DNA from: Thuidium tamariscinum
Taxonomy: Eukaryota > Streptophyta > Bryopsida > Hypnales > Thuidiaceae
Assembly: GCA_947034885.2 (NCBI GenBank)
Contig: OX344753.2
Span: forward strand, 1,302,001 to 1,366,000
Length of the DNA stretch: 64,000 nucleotides
Direction of reading: 5' to 3'
Part shown: positions 46,728 to 58,201 of the stretch, in pieces
How positions within the stretch are numbered: position 1 is the first letter of the stretch
How the letters are laid out: each line of letters begins with the position of its first letter
Notes under the pieces: generated by a model
What the model was told of the DNA's origin: nothing
The model's database searches: none
The model's input: the letters and a program-made list of their open reading frames with translations, nothing else
Made by a program: the position numbers and the translations under genes

Positions 46728-47694
46728 TTAACCCCTAAAGGACCAAAGTACCTTTTTTGGCAACATAGAAATTTCGGGTAGGTAAGTGTGACTAGAGATT
46801 TCCATATTTTGGAACCAAAATTTAGTAGAAGGTGTGAACAAGGCATATCTTTAAAGCCCAACAATTTTTGTGACTTTTGATTGCATATTTAAAAAATTAT
46901 TGTATGATATGTTGTTTCTTTCTCAATTCAAGCAGTTTGGGCAAATTAAAAAATTATTTTTATGTGAAAAAAAAAATTGAAATTAATTTTATAGATTTAT
47001 ATATATTAGAAATATTTTAATCATTATATTTGGATTAATGAGCCAAAAGTTATGAAGAGTTTTAATTTGCAAGTAGTTATGGATTTTCTACTCTAAAATA
47101 AACTTTGAAGTCCTTTTTTTAACTCAATTTTCAATATTTTTGGAAAACAAACAAACATTGGATGTACATTATTTATTACAACATTTGAACCATTGGGATT
47201 TGGAAATGGAAAGCTTCAATTTCACAAATTTATTCTTAATAATTTAGTATTTTGAATCATACTCTACTTCTTTCTATTTACTATTTTTTTCCTACATGTT
47301 GTATAATTCCAAATGACTTGAAAATTTCTAAGCATGTATCCAAATTGACTTGAAAATTTCTAAGCATGTATCCAAATTGACTTGAAAATTGAAACCAAGG
47401 AATTACAATCATTTTGGACATTTTTTCATACAAATGTGGCCTTTTGAAGTGCAGTAGCTTAGATTTTTGTAGTAGTAAAAAAGGATTTTTATAACTTCAA
47501 ACACCAATATATTGCAATCTACATAGCATAAATTTCTGAATTTTTTCTACATCTTTTCAAAATAGTACACTAAAAGATCCTATAGATACATTATTCTAAA
47601 AATGTTTTTTTTTCTAAAATTTGGTAGTTGTCCTAGAAATGATAGTTTTAGAGCAGTTATGGTGGAAATATAGTTGTAGTCTTTTAGGGGTTAA
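46728..47694. repeat. TTAA-flanked element, family B copy (967 bp)
   Basis: Ends TTAACCCCTAAAGGACCAAA and CTTTTAGGGGTTAA, bounded by TTAA on both sides. Same orientation as 40963-41912. Internally a 32-bp unit beginning GACTTGAAAATTTCTAAGC is tandemly duplicated (47315-47388). Confidence 0.85.
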
Positions 47695-48102
47695 TAAGAA
47701 TTGAATCATATTGAACTCATTTTGGATTTTAACAAAATTATAGACACTTTTCATAATTAGAATATATCAACTGGTTGTAAATATAAGTTATTTTTTTATT
47801 TGACACAAAAATGTAATTTTGATCCATTTTTAAATTCAAATTTCTACATTTGGGCAATATATTTCATATTTTCATCATTTGTTGGCAAATGCAATATTAA
47901 TTTTGGACTACAAGTTTGTCCATTGTTAGTTAAGTATTAGATAATTGTATTAACAAATATAAACAAAAAAATATGAACATGGTTCAATAGATGTTTTAAA
48001 TTAAAAAAACATACAAAATTATTTTTTTGCATGAAAAAATTTCATTGGAAAAAATATTTTTTGAAAATTCTAACATCTAGTTTTAGGAGTATTTTTTGCC
48101 AA
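47695..48102. other. AT-rich intergenic sequence
   Basis: No gene or repeat end recognised. Confidence 0.5.
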
Positions 48103-48825
48103 GGGTGATTGCAAGAAACACCTGTCCTATTTTGTGTCACACGTCGCATTCTGATTTGTTTTTTGGCCATAACTTTTGTGTTTTGGCTTCGATTGACTCA
48201 AGATTTGGAGGGAAGGTGCTCATAACTATCATAAACCTTCCATAATTTTTTCATAATTTTAAAAAATAGTTTACTATCCAAAAATAGACCCCAATTGGAT
48301 GTCACACTTGGCAGTTTAGGGGTTTTCTATACCTGAGCTATACCTTTTTTTAATGATTTTAACATGAAATTTGGATGAGATGGTCTTCTAATAGACTTCT
48401 ATCTTTCTAGGGAAGGATTTTTAAAAAAAGTTAATTTTGTGAGGTGTGGAGGTCTACAAAGTGAGCTCCCTTCTGCTTGTATTTTGAAACATATAAAATA
48501 TTATTTTGGTGGGTTTTTTGGTGAATGACCATCTCTATAAAGTTGTCGCAAATTGACACCTTTTATTTTTTGAAAATATCTATTTTTACTATTTTTCCCT
48601 AATTAAAACATGAAGGTATGTATTTTTTGGAGGTTTGGCACTTTTCAAGTTCTCCTACTTAGAGAATTTTTCTATCCATTTCCTTCGGTCAAAACCTTCA
48701 TTTTAGAGGTATATACACTATTTAAATTTTTAAATTTTTTTTAAAATTAATTTTCTAATTTTAAAGTACTCCCGAAAAAATCAGCCAAATGCAACAAATA
48801 GGACAGGTGTTTCTTGCAATCACCC
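48103..48825. repeat. Family D element copy 2 (723 bp)
   Basis: Ends GGGTGATTGCAAGAAACACC and GTGTTTCTTGCAATCACCC, flanked by CCAA on both sides (48099-48102 and 48826-48829). The body matches 53981-54710 almost throughout. A four-base duplication does not match the common plant superfamilies. No conserved frame. Confidence 0.85.
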
Positions 48826-49331
48826 CCAACCTTCAATGACCAAGTCTATAAATAGTTGAGGCTCAATTCAACAAAGAACTGGAATTTCTACCTCAAATTT
48901 GAAAGGTTCATGTCACCCTAAATCCAATTATAAAATGACATGCACCACTTTGGAAAGAAAACCTACTTAATTTACATTGAATTTGAATGGACAAATTCAC
49001 ATAGGTTGCATTTCTTTACTAGATTCACACTCTTATTTTTATAAAGTTATGGATGTATACATGACATTGTGTAACAAGCAATGATGCTCTCTTCCTTGAG
49101 AAGGTTTAATCCTTCCTTAGTTACTTTGGATTTTCCAAATGCATTTCTAACCCCAAAAGGACCATCTTTCCAAGGTGTACATCCAATTCATCCCTATAGG
49201 ATCAAACAATGTTTTTGGCAATATAGCATTTTGGGGCAAATATATGTAGTTTGATACTTTTTTTTTGGTGCAAAATGATATTTAGAGTATTTCAATAAAA
49301 AAAGGTAAAACAATATTGCACATTTTGTTGT
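48826..49331. other. Intergenic sequence with a decayed TTAA-type fragment
   Basis: 49180-49250 resembles the left part of family B (ATCCCTATAGGATCAAAC, TTTTTGGCAATATAGCATTTTGGG). No gene. Confidence 0.5.
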
Positions 49332-50060
49332 GGGTGATTGCAAGAAACACTTGTCCTATTTTTTGTCCCCTTGACCTCCAACAGGTAGTTTTTTGCTCAT
49401 AACTTTTGCATAGTTTGCCTTATCAACTTGAAATTTGTAGTGAAGGTTCACACAAAAGTTTTATATGTTGTGTAATTTTTTCAATTATTTTAAAATTAGT
49501 TTACTATTTTTAAACTGCCCCCGATTGGCTGTCTACCTTGGCCATTTTGGGGGTTTTTAGTCCTATTTTTGACCCAAAAATGCAAATTTTGAGCTGAAAA
49601 TTGGCATGCTTATATCTATAGTATAGTTACACAATCCCTAAAAAGTATTTTTGAAAATATGAAACTGCCCAACTTCCACATGTCGTCAAAGTGGCTGACT
49701 TTGCGCAAGTGTAGAGAATAGAATTAATTTTTTCCAAAGATGAAATTTGTTGGAAAAGAAAGACCTTTACTTGAAGAAGAAAACGGATTTTTTATTTTCA
49801 TTTTTTGAATTTTTTTACTATTTTTACCAAATTAGTGAAAAAAGAGCTATTTTCATTGTATTTTCCATTGTCTATAACATTTAGAGAAAAAATTTCTTAG
49901 GTCTGAATTTCAAGAGACATAATATTCTCATTGCTCTTCAAATTATCCATATTTTTTTCAATTTAAAATTTTTTTATTTCAAAGGGTCATAGGACTCACA
50001 GGACTCATTGATTTTGAGCCATTTTGAGCCAAAACCGGTAAGTGTTTCTTGCAACGACCC
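49332..50060. repeat. Family D element copy 3 (729 bp)
   Basis: Ends GGGTGATTGCAAGAAACACT and AGTGTTTCTTGCAACGACCC, flanked by TTGT on both sides (49328-49331 and 50061-50064). The interior is strongly diverged from copies 2 and 4, so the family is old or has subfamilies. Confidence 0.8.
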
Positions 50061-50105
50061 TTGTTTATTTTGGATTCTTTGAACACAAGAAATTTGTAGT
50101 CTAGA

Positions 50106-50735
50106 GCAAGACTTTTTTTTGGCTCTCTGGTGCCACATTGCACCAAAAAATAATAATTTGGCTAAAAAATTGGAAGAAAATTGTGAAGTTTTTTGCCGAA
50201 TAATTTTGAACTAAAAAAGATCTTTGATCAAATCACCAAATTATGGTTAAAAACAAAATTATAGACATGTGCATATTAAGAGGAGTTTTGAGCCTCTACT
50301 TCTAAGAGACTGGTTCAAAGCTGTTCCTTGAAAGTGTTCCCATTGCTACAACTAGCCCGTACTAGTTTGAATTTTTTATTTTTGAAAAAAAACTAAAAAC
50401 AAAATTAAAACTTTAGAATGTGTTAAAAAGAAAAAAATTTAAAACTCTTAAAACTAGTAATTAAATTAAATAGATAAATAAATATGATTACCTAATGTAG
50501 CAATTGCCCGACTACGTCAACTTATTGATCATGTGGTAGCATTTCAAATGTTTCTACAACTTTCCTAGCGTTCAGGAAGTCAACTTGTAGTCTTCCAAAA
50601 TGGCCAAAAGTCTTCTTATGGATATGTGCTAATATAATATTTTCTATCCAATAATTGGATGAATGTTGAAATTTGGAGCACTACTATAACATTTTATATC
50701 ACCTCTTTGGTACTTTGTAAAAAACAAAAATAAAG
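50106..50735. repeat. Family G repeat copy 3, split by about 340 bp
   Basis: 50113-50280 matches the left part and 50620-50735 the right part of the family. The intervening 340 bp (starting AAGAGGAGTTTTGAGCC) is not found in the other copies and is unassigned. Confidence 0.6.
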
Positions 50736-51031
50736 AAGACTCGGTTTGGGCCCTAGATACACAATTCTTGTGTTATATACTAGGGTCGTCGACATTCCAA
50801 TGACTATGAGGATGGCTTTTGTAAAAATGTAGCAAAAATGTTGCATTATATGAAGAATGGAAACACCTATACATAGTTTTTACAAATCCATACAAGAAGT
50901 TCTTTCCAATTAAAATAATTTTTTTTATTAAAAAGCCCCGAAAGTTGGGTAGCTTGGCTTAGGATATATGTATTACTGAAAAACTCATATATTTAGGTTT
51001 TTAATGCTATCATTGTCATCAAAGAATATTC

Positions 51032-51075
<44 letters not shown>

Positions 51076-51171
51076 TAAATATAATTACATTTTTGGATTC
51101 CTTGTTAAAAGTACTACAAAAATTTCTTACATTATAAGAAATTATATCCCTTGAGATTGAATTAAAATGTA
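50736..51171. other. AT-rich intergenic sequence with an AT microsatellite
   Basis: An AT dinucleotide run occupies 51037-51070. Otherwise nothing is recognised. Confidence 0.6.
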
Positions 51172-51201
51172 TTAAAAGTGATTATAATTGAGACCATATA
51201 A

Positions 51202-51400
51202 TACAGGAGTTGCGTACCTGAGGTCTGGGGCAAACTGCCTGATATGATCGTGACCAAAATTCATATGGTCTGCCGTCATGAAGGAGGGCAAAGATACAGG
51301 ACGATGGAACTGCCACAGAAGCAAATATTGATGCAAACCTTCACAGTCAATGTGGATTGTAGCTGCAATTTTGATGCACGCCATGAAACAGTGTGCAAGG
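51202..51400 (-). other. Exon-like segment, function unknown
   Basis: On the minus strand an open frame reads MACIKIAATIHIDCEGL, then FHRPVSLPSFMTADHMNFG, then HDHIRQFAPDLR, and stops at CTCAG|GTACGC, a good splice donor near 51220. Composition is raised above the flanks. I do not recognise the family and found no convincing acceptor upstream or following exon. Confidence 0.3.
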
Positions 51401-52054
51401 AGTTAGGTTTTTTTTTCCAAGGTTATTGGTTGTATCCTCTCCTTATCAAAATCTCCTTCTTCATTTCCTCTGGTATCAAATTCTCATGAGCCACTTCAAT
51501 TTCAAACTTCCAAGGCTATAATCTTCCTCTTTCATAGGCATGTGTTTTCTTAAACTCAACTTCAAATTTCATTGCATTGGTAGATATAGATGGTGAAGCT
51601 CACAAAGGTTGGTTGCTATATATGATCAACCCTAAAGTGAACCTAACTTCTCTTGTGTCCAAGCATTCAAAGTCCTTCAATGAGTCCAATGGCCAATCCT
51701 AAAGCAATATTTGCCTCATCCATGGCTTCATCCTTGCAAGAACATACCATCCACCTCTTACAATTGGTAATTATGGATGTATTAGCCTTGGATTTGAAAT
51801 GGCAAGCAACTAAAATTTGACAATTTCATGGAAACTAGAAATTACATATCCACCTTTTATCTTTGCGCACCGGTAAGTTACAAATCCTATCAGTGGTTGC
51901 ACTGACCACTTTCAGATGTACTCCAATATCACACTCCAACCGGTTATTTTCCCTAAAGCAACGGCTAACAATGACGATTCTCCCCAAATACTGGCATGGA
52001 AAGACAAGGATCATGTATACGCAAGGGGAACGCGACAACGCGTATACCAGCCAA

Positions 52055-52105
52055 CTGGCTCGAGATTCCTATGGCATTTCATCGAAAATAGGAATCTCGA
52101 GCCAG
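52055..52105. repeat. Perfect 18-bp hairpin with 15-base loop
   Basis: CTGGCTCGAGATTCCTAT and its exact reverse complement are separated by 15 bases. It lies in the higher-GC island. It could be a short stem-loop in a transcript, a small fold-back scar or a binding-site palindrome. Confidence 0.9.
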
Positions 52106-52624
52106 AAAACTTGAGGAGATGAGATGCCAGAGTTTGTTATTCTCCACAAATGCCATGAACTCTTGTAACTGATTCTTCAAATCTATTCTTACTACTAGCT
52201 GAGTGTGACCTCAATCAATAACGAACTCAAAATCCTCTGGATTCGACACAATCTCAACCACCGATCCCTGATTTAGTCTGCAGTTTTGAAAGGAATTGAA
52301 ACCCTCTCGTGCCAGATTTACTTACAGTAGCTAGCTGCAAAATCAAAGAACCGAATGCGGCTTTGAAACAGCAAGGCTCACTCACTCAAAAATTAAGTAT
52401 TATAAGTACGTTCGCAAGGTGCTCGGCCCTTCCAACACGTCGACCGATCATTAAGCTGCAGCCAAACATTCTCAGGAGATCGAGGGCCGGAATACGATAC
52501 TGTCTTCGATTAATATCATGTCGATCATGATTTCTGAGTGAAAGTTCTCCGCTCAGATTGAAGCCCGCCAAGCACCAATTCCCCACGTTCCAAATCTGAT
52601 TCGCTTTGCTCCAGTAGTACGTGT

Positions 52625-52783
52625 AACGTCAATTTCGTTAAATTGGCCGGCGATATTCTACAAGTCCAAAATTCTTCACAAAGGTCTAATTTCAGAACTG
52701 GTATACATTTTGGTTTCAGGACGCGCGGTCTGAACTGCGCCACAGTTTCGGAATACCGTCATCAATTTAACGAAATTGACGTT
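52625..52783. repeat. Family H small inverted-end repeat, copy 2 (159 bp)
   Basis: Ends AACGTCAATTTCGTTAAATT and the exact reverse complement. Shares internal blocks with 32107-32249. Flanking duplications are not clear. Confidence 0.75.
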
Positions 52784-53374
52784 GTGTCGATCTACAGAGC
52801 TGCTAGCTAGGATGCTCCCAAGGCTTAAAGCTGCTCAGCACATTAATTACCTATCAACGTCGATCAAGGAGCACATCAGTGACAAAACTGAGCAAGAAGT
52901 AGCTAGATCGAGCGAGCGAGTTGGGGGAACTAGGAGTTCGATCGATCTGAGTAGCAAGCTAGCCGTTGTTGGTGACTGTCTAGAGGGAGCGTCCGCTTAA
53001 TTTGCAAGCTAGACGTGTTGTTGCTCTCTCAGAGACGAATTGAAACACTTGCGATCGGCCTTGCTTGTCATGTGACAGAGGAAAACGGAACTGTCAAGTG
53101 GCCAAGTGACCCAAAGCCTGCCACATTCCGCCATCGATCACTTTAGATTTACAGGCCAGCAGCAATTAAATGCGTCAGGGTGCATGCCTGGTGGGAGCGT
53201 CGGCGGGGCCGCCTTTCATCTAGAAATCACTACTACCTCATCAAGGAAGAGGTGAGGCTCAATACGCAAATTGAAGCACATCATCAACATAACTGGAATG
53301 AAACGCCATGCCGAGGATCACAAAGTTCAGAAAGGAAATCCTCATGACTAAGAAGCAATTTAGTAAAGAGAGGT

Positions 53375-53790
53375 AGGTTCAGCTATAGATGTGATTTTTT
53401 GTTACTTTTTTCACTGTTTTTTGACACTTCAAAACAATTTTGCAAACACAATGAGTCAATTTAATGATATTTTCTTTCACCAAAGTGTTTTTATTTTATT
53501 TTTGAATCATTTTGTAGTTTAAAGTTTTTCATTTGAGTAGTTTTAGAAATCAAATTTCACCTCTAAATGTGTTTTAAAGAAAATTTCAGCGTCTTTTTTG
53601 AACACTAAAACATTATAATCTTTCAATCTATATGAATGACTCCAAATTTGATTTACAACATCTTTAACATGCACACTACAAAATTGTACAGTTCAAATTT
53701 TCATACATTACTCACATTTAGACTTATAACACTTGCAAAGTAGGATTATTTTTTTGACATAGTTGGGGCTTGGGCGGTGAGGGGTTAATG
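53375..53790. repeat. TTAA-type repeat, empty-site relative of 15409-17076
   Basis: It aligns with both flanks of the CACTA element at 15590-16717 and reads straight through the insertion point (AATGTGTTTTAAAGAAAAT near 53565-53583). It ends GAGGGGTTAA at 53780-53789. Confidence 0.7.
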
Positions 53791-53980
53791 GGTAATCCTC
53801 AACATCAGTGGACTTGCATTTTTCTAGAGTCAACTGATCAGTACTATCTTACTTGCATTCTTTGCTTTGAAACATACATGTATCAATACTTGCAAGCATG
53901 CATTCTCTTCAATTCCACATATCTGTACTAATGTACAATTTTTTCCCATTGCTCTTTAATTTCATCTATTACAAGCTTTG

Positions 53981-54710
53981 GGTCATTGCAAGAAACACCT
54001 GTACTATTTTGTGTCACACGTTGCATGCTGATCAGTTTTTTGGCCATAACTTTTGTGTTTTAGCTCCAAATGACTCAAGATTTATAGAGAATGTACTCAT
54101 AACTATTATACACCTTCCTTGATTTTTTCATAATTTTCAAAAATATTTTACTATCCAAAAATAGACCCCAATTGGATGTCACACTTGGCAATTTAGGATT
54201 TTTTAGTACCTGAGCTATACCTTTATTTAATGATTTTGAGATGAAACTTGGATGAGATGGTCTTCTAGTAGATTTCTAGCTCTCCAGGGAAGGATTTAAA
54301 AAAAAATTAATTTTGTGAGGTGTGGAGGTCTACAAAGTGAGCTCCCTTCTGCTTGTATTTTGAAACATATAAAATATTATTTTGGTGGATTTTTTTGTGA
54401 ATGACCATCTTCATAGAGTTGTTGCAAATGGTCACTTTTTATTTTTTGAAAATACTTATTTTTACTATTTTTCCCTAATTTTTGAATCAAAGTACCTATT
54501 TTCTTGAGATTTGGCACTTTTCAAGTTCTCCTACTTAGAGAATTTTTCTATCCATTTCCTTCGGTGAAAACCTTCATTTTAGAGGTATATACATTATTCC
54601 TATTTTTCAAATTTTTTTAAATTAGTTTTCTAATTTTATAGTACTCCTGAAAAATTCATGAGTACTATTGCAAAACGCAACAAATAGGACAGGTGTTTCT
54701 TGCAATGACC
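53981..54710. repeat. Family D element copy 4 (about 730 bp)
   Basis: Ends GGTCATTGCAAGAAACACCT and AGGTGTTTCTTGCAATGACC. If one terminal base is counted as mutated, the flanks are CTTT and CTTC, consistent with a 4-bp duplication. High similarity to copy 2. Confidence 0.8.
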
Positions 54711-54970
54711 GCTTCCTTCATGTGTACTTTGGTCTTTCGATCAGTTCACACAGATGATGTCCTGCCCAAAATTAAACAGAGGACATGCAATATATGGCGT
54801 CAGGACAATTGGCAGTCATAACATTCAGTAACAGCATGTCACACTGCTTCCCAGGAGATGAAATGGTATGGACTATTTCACACCATTAAGTAACTAAAGT
54901 TGCAAACTTCAAGAAATGTCAGATAAAATTAGGTGATGGGGATTGTACAAAGGGAAAGGCAATCCTTCTA

Positions 54971-55377
54971 AGGTAGAAGGCTAAGAAATGGAGCATCTAA
55001 GGGCTGATTTGCCTTTTTCATGTAATTTAACAAACGGAAATGTTTCTAGCCTATTTTTCAGAGGAAAAAAAATAGATGAGGAATCTAACACAAGTGATTT
55101 CATATTTTTTGGAACATTTTTGAATTAGTTACGAATTTTCAAACAAAATGTGTAGGTCCCTATTTATGTCCCTAGATCCTCCATGAATGGTTCACTTGCA
55201 ACTTCAAAGAAAACATGGAAAAGCAAGGAGAATGATTGGCTCTTACTATTCCCAATGCTTCTATCTTCATTCCATTCAATGAATATAGAGGTCCATTTAA
55301 GAACCACATATTATCCATTTCAATGCCTTTTATAGGTTTCATTCTTAATACCCGCTCTATTTTAGAGCCTCCTACCT
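54971..55377. repeat. TA-flanked MITE, family F copy 6 (407 bp)
   Basis: Ends AGGTAGAAGGCT and AGAGCCTCCTACCT with TA on both sides (54969-54970, 55378-55379). Longer than the other copies owing to extra internal sequence. Confidence 0.75.
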
Positions 55378-55433
55378 TATAGGCTACTAAATGTTATGGT
55401 GCATGGAATCCAGAGTTGATAGACAGTCAAGAG

Positions 55434-55731
55434 TCCGGGGAGGACACTTCTTGTATATTTGGGGGACCCACGTGCAGCGGTGGGGTATTTTTAGGGGGGC
55501 TATCAATTACTTGTAATCATTATTTGGCAACATTAAAAGAGCCCCTATTTTACCTTAAAGCGGAAAAATCAGCAATATTATCATCCCTATTTTATTTTTA
55601 AAACACTGTGCCTTTTTAATGTCCCCTATTTTATATGTAAATTGCTTATAAATTTTACCTAAGATTATTTAAATGTACCCTATATTCCGCCGCATGTAGG
55701 TTATTAAAAAACAGGAAGTGTCCTCCCCTAG
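55434..55731. mobile_element. hAT-type MITE copy 1 (298 bp)
   Basis: An exact 8-bp duplication GTCAAGAG flanks the element (55426-55433 and 55732-55739), the hallmark of hAT. Inverted ends share GGGGAGGACACTTC; the outermost three bases differ between the two ends (TCC and the complement of TAG). Nearly identical, in opposite orientation, to 59291-59588. Confidence 0.95.
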
Positions 55732-56950
55732 GTCAAGAGCTTGATAGAGAAGCAAGGTAGGTGCAAGAGACTTAAGCTGCGACAACGAGTTACTTGGACA
55801 ATTTGTCCGTGAAACATCTGAATCCTTTTTTGAATTTTTGCGCATTTTTGTTTATAGCTTTGTACCAATGATCACAGAATAGATTCAAGGTTTTTAGCCA
55901 ATATTCATTTTTGAAAGATTTTTAAGAAAATTTACAAAGGGCATGAAAAAATTAAGTAGAAAATGAGTGAAATTTAGCCAGTTTTGGGATCACTGCTTTG
56001 TACAGATATATCATTTATCAAAATTTAATGAATTTGGTCAACCCTTTAATGACTAATATCCATTGCCATCTAGTCAAACGTCATCTCCAAGGTGGATTTA
56101 GCATATTATATTGCCTTAAAATATTAATATTATATTTTTATTACTTCAAACAATGGATTATACAATATTAGGAGAAATTATAATTGATTTTGTAAAAAAT
56201 TGTAATTGTAATGATTTTTATTGCAAAAATTATAAATAATTAATTAAAAATAGTAGAAATAATCCAAATTATTTGAAATTTTTTCAAGAAGTACAAGTAG
56301 CAATGGATATTAGTGTATAAAATTTTCAATTGATTATTCTATTTTTAAAACCCCAAACAACCACAACAAAGCCCTTGAAGTAATATTTGCCTATTAAATC
56401 AAATTTAATACTTTATTTAATAGAGGTATAAAAATTTGATATTTTTTACTAATAGAAAATTGAACTTCCTATTTACTCAAAAAATTTCAAATTTTTTGAT
56501 GAAAACTACAAATTATCATTATTTTTTAAAGTCAAATCAATTAAAATAAATATTAGAATAATCTAAAAAATTTACCATTAATGAAGATAAGAATGGAAAA
56601 CTTAAATTTATAATTTAAGTTGAAAATACATAGAGCTTGTAATTGCAATAACTTTTTCAATTTTTGGATTTTTTCAAAATTTCAAGTTGAAATTGAAAGA
56701 AAACTTGTCAAGCTTCATTTTCTTAGTCAAAGTCAAAATCAAAAATGGTTATATATAAAGTTAGAATCAAGGTTGACTAAGGCGCATCCACTTTTTGGAT
56801 GCATATGTGTTTAAGGATTAAGGAAGGTTGTTTTTTCTAGATTCAAGTGTTACATTTGATAAATGAGAAGTTAATTGGATGAAGCAGTGCCTTGAAGCCC
56901 TCTGTTCATTGTCTAGAATATGGACGTGGGAGCACTTCAAGGTTAATGAC
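55732..56950. other. AT-rich intergenic sequence
   Basis: No gene; extremely AT-rich between 56100 and 56700. The 64-codon frame at 56620-56814 has no domain. Confidence 0.55.
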
Positions 56951-57102
56951 AAATTTCATTAGAATAGCAATATTCTGTACACCATTTTCAAACCTTGTGG
57001 CCTATATCATCTAATATTGGTATAGATTTCACACCATGTACTCTAAATTACAAAAATGCCAAAGTTGTAGATCAAATTCATGATTATCATTTTAACGAAA
57101 TT
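56951..57102. repeat. Inverted-repeat element, family J copy 4 (short)
   Basis: Ends AAATTTCATTAGAATAGCA and TTATCATTTTAACGAAATT; interior shares TATAGATTTCACACCATG-type blocks with the J copies at 3805 and 9450. Confidence 0.55.
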
Positions 57103-57362
57103 CCTTATAAATAGAGATGATGATAATTATTCCCTAACAACATTGAGGAAAATAATACACAATTCTCATAAGAGTGATGATAGTGGTAACCCTACCAATC
57201 TCCAAAGTATAAACTTGATTATTTTGTATCATAGATCATAGATCTATATGGTTGATAAAATTATTTTGACATATTCATAGAAATAAAAGGCATTCTTGGT
57301 GTGCCAAGCCTTTACTAAAGTTAGACGTTAGGAGAATGACATCATTCATTCAATTATTCTCT

Positions 57363-58201
57363 TTAACGCCTAAAGGACTATAAGGCCACTACATGGCTTT
57401 TGCAATTGCATTTGTAGAAAATTTGACATCTTAACCTCACTGACAACTTATGAACATCAAAAAGACTTTAGATGATTTTTACACTTAATCTATTGGATAG
57501 GTGCAATTAGGAAGACATTCATGAGAGAAAATTTGAGGCTAGTAGAGGGCCCTTTCAGTTACAATGAAATGTGCAATTATAGGGAATTCCAAAAATTAAT
57601 TAATTAATTAATTAATTAATTAATTAAAATTATATATATTTATAATAATTTTTTAATCCAAAATCTGACAGGGCACATGAGCTAACTACTCACCTTATAT
57701 ATTCTCTAATTGCTTTTTGGGCTATTTTTTCTTCTAATTGCACATTTCACTATAGTTGAAAAGGCCCTCTATTAGCCTTAGATTTTCTCTTATGCTAGGC
57801 TCTCACTTTATATCCTTGTATCTTTTTTTCTACACCTCAAAATGATTTGAAAACATTTCACATCAATATCACAATATGTATCATTATATCTGTGACTAGG
57901 GAAAAAAATAGAGTTTTTCGAATACTTTTGGATATTCCAATTTCAACATATGTACAAACTACCTTAAGTACTACCTAACCAAAAATCTTTCATCAATCTT
58001 GTCAACAATGGCATTTTTCAAAAATTGAGCAATTTTGTTGATCTTTTTTTCTATAGGAAAGCTACTTAAATCTTTTTTTCATTTCAACAATGACAATCAT
58101 CAAAATTATTTCACACAAATGAGAAATTAAGCTTGTTACAACAACTAGCCATCAAGAAAACAAGAGAAGTACTCAACCCCCCTTGGTCCTTTAGTGGTTA
58201 A
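57363..58201. repeat. TTAA-flanked element, family B-like (839 bp)
   Basis: Ends TTAACGCCTAAAGGACTA and GGTCCTTTAGTGGTTAA, bounded by TTAA on both sides. The interior is a distinct subfamily and carries an ATTA microsatellite at 57594-57628. Confidence 0.75.

Larger units (their letters stand above)
51401..53330. other. Repeat-poor, GC-raised island without a recognised gene
   Basis: Known repeats are absent except a small MITE at 52625-52783. Short frames on both strands overlap (51835-52038 minus, 51863-52114 plus, 52309-52530 plus, 52776-53000 plus) and none shows a known domain. Purine and GATC-rich sequence around 52850-53060 resembles plant 5' leader or promoter DNA. Confidence 0.35.
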
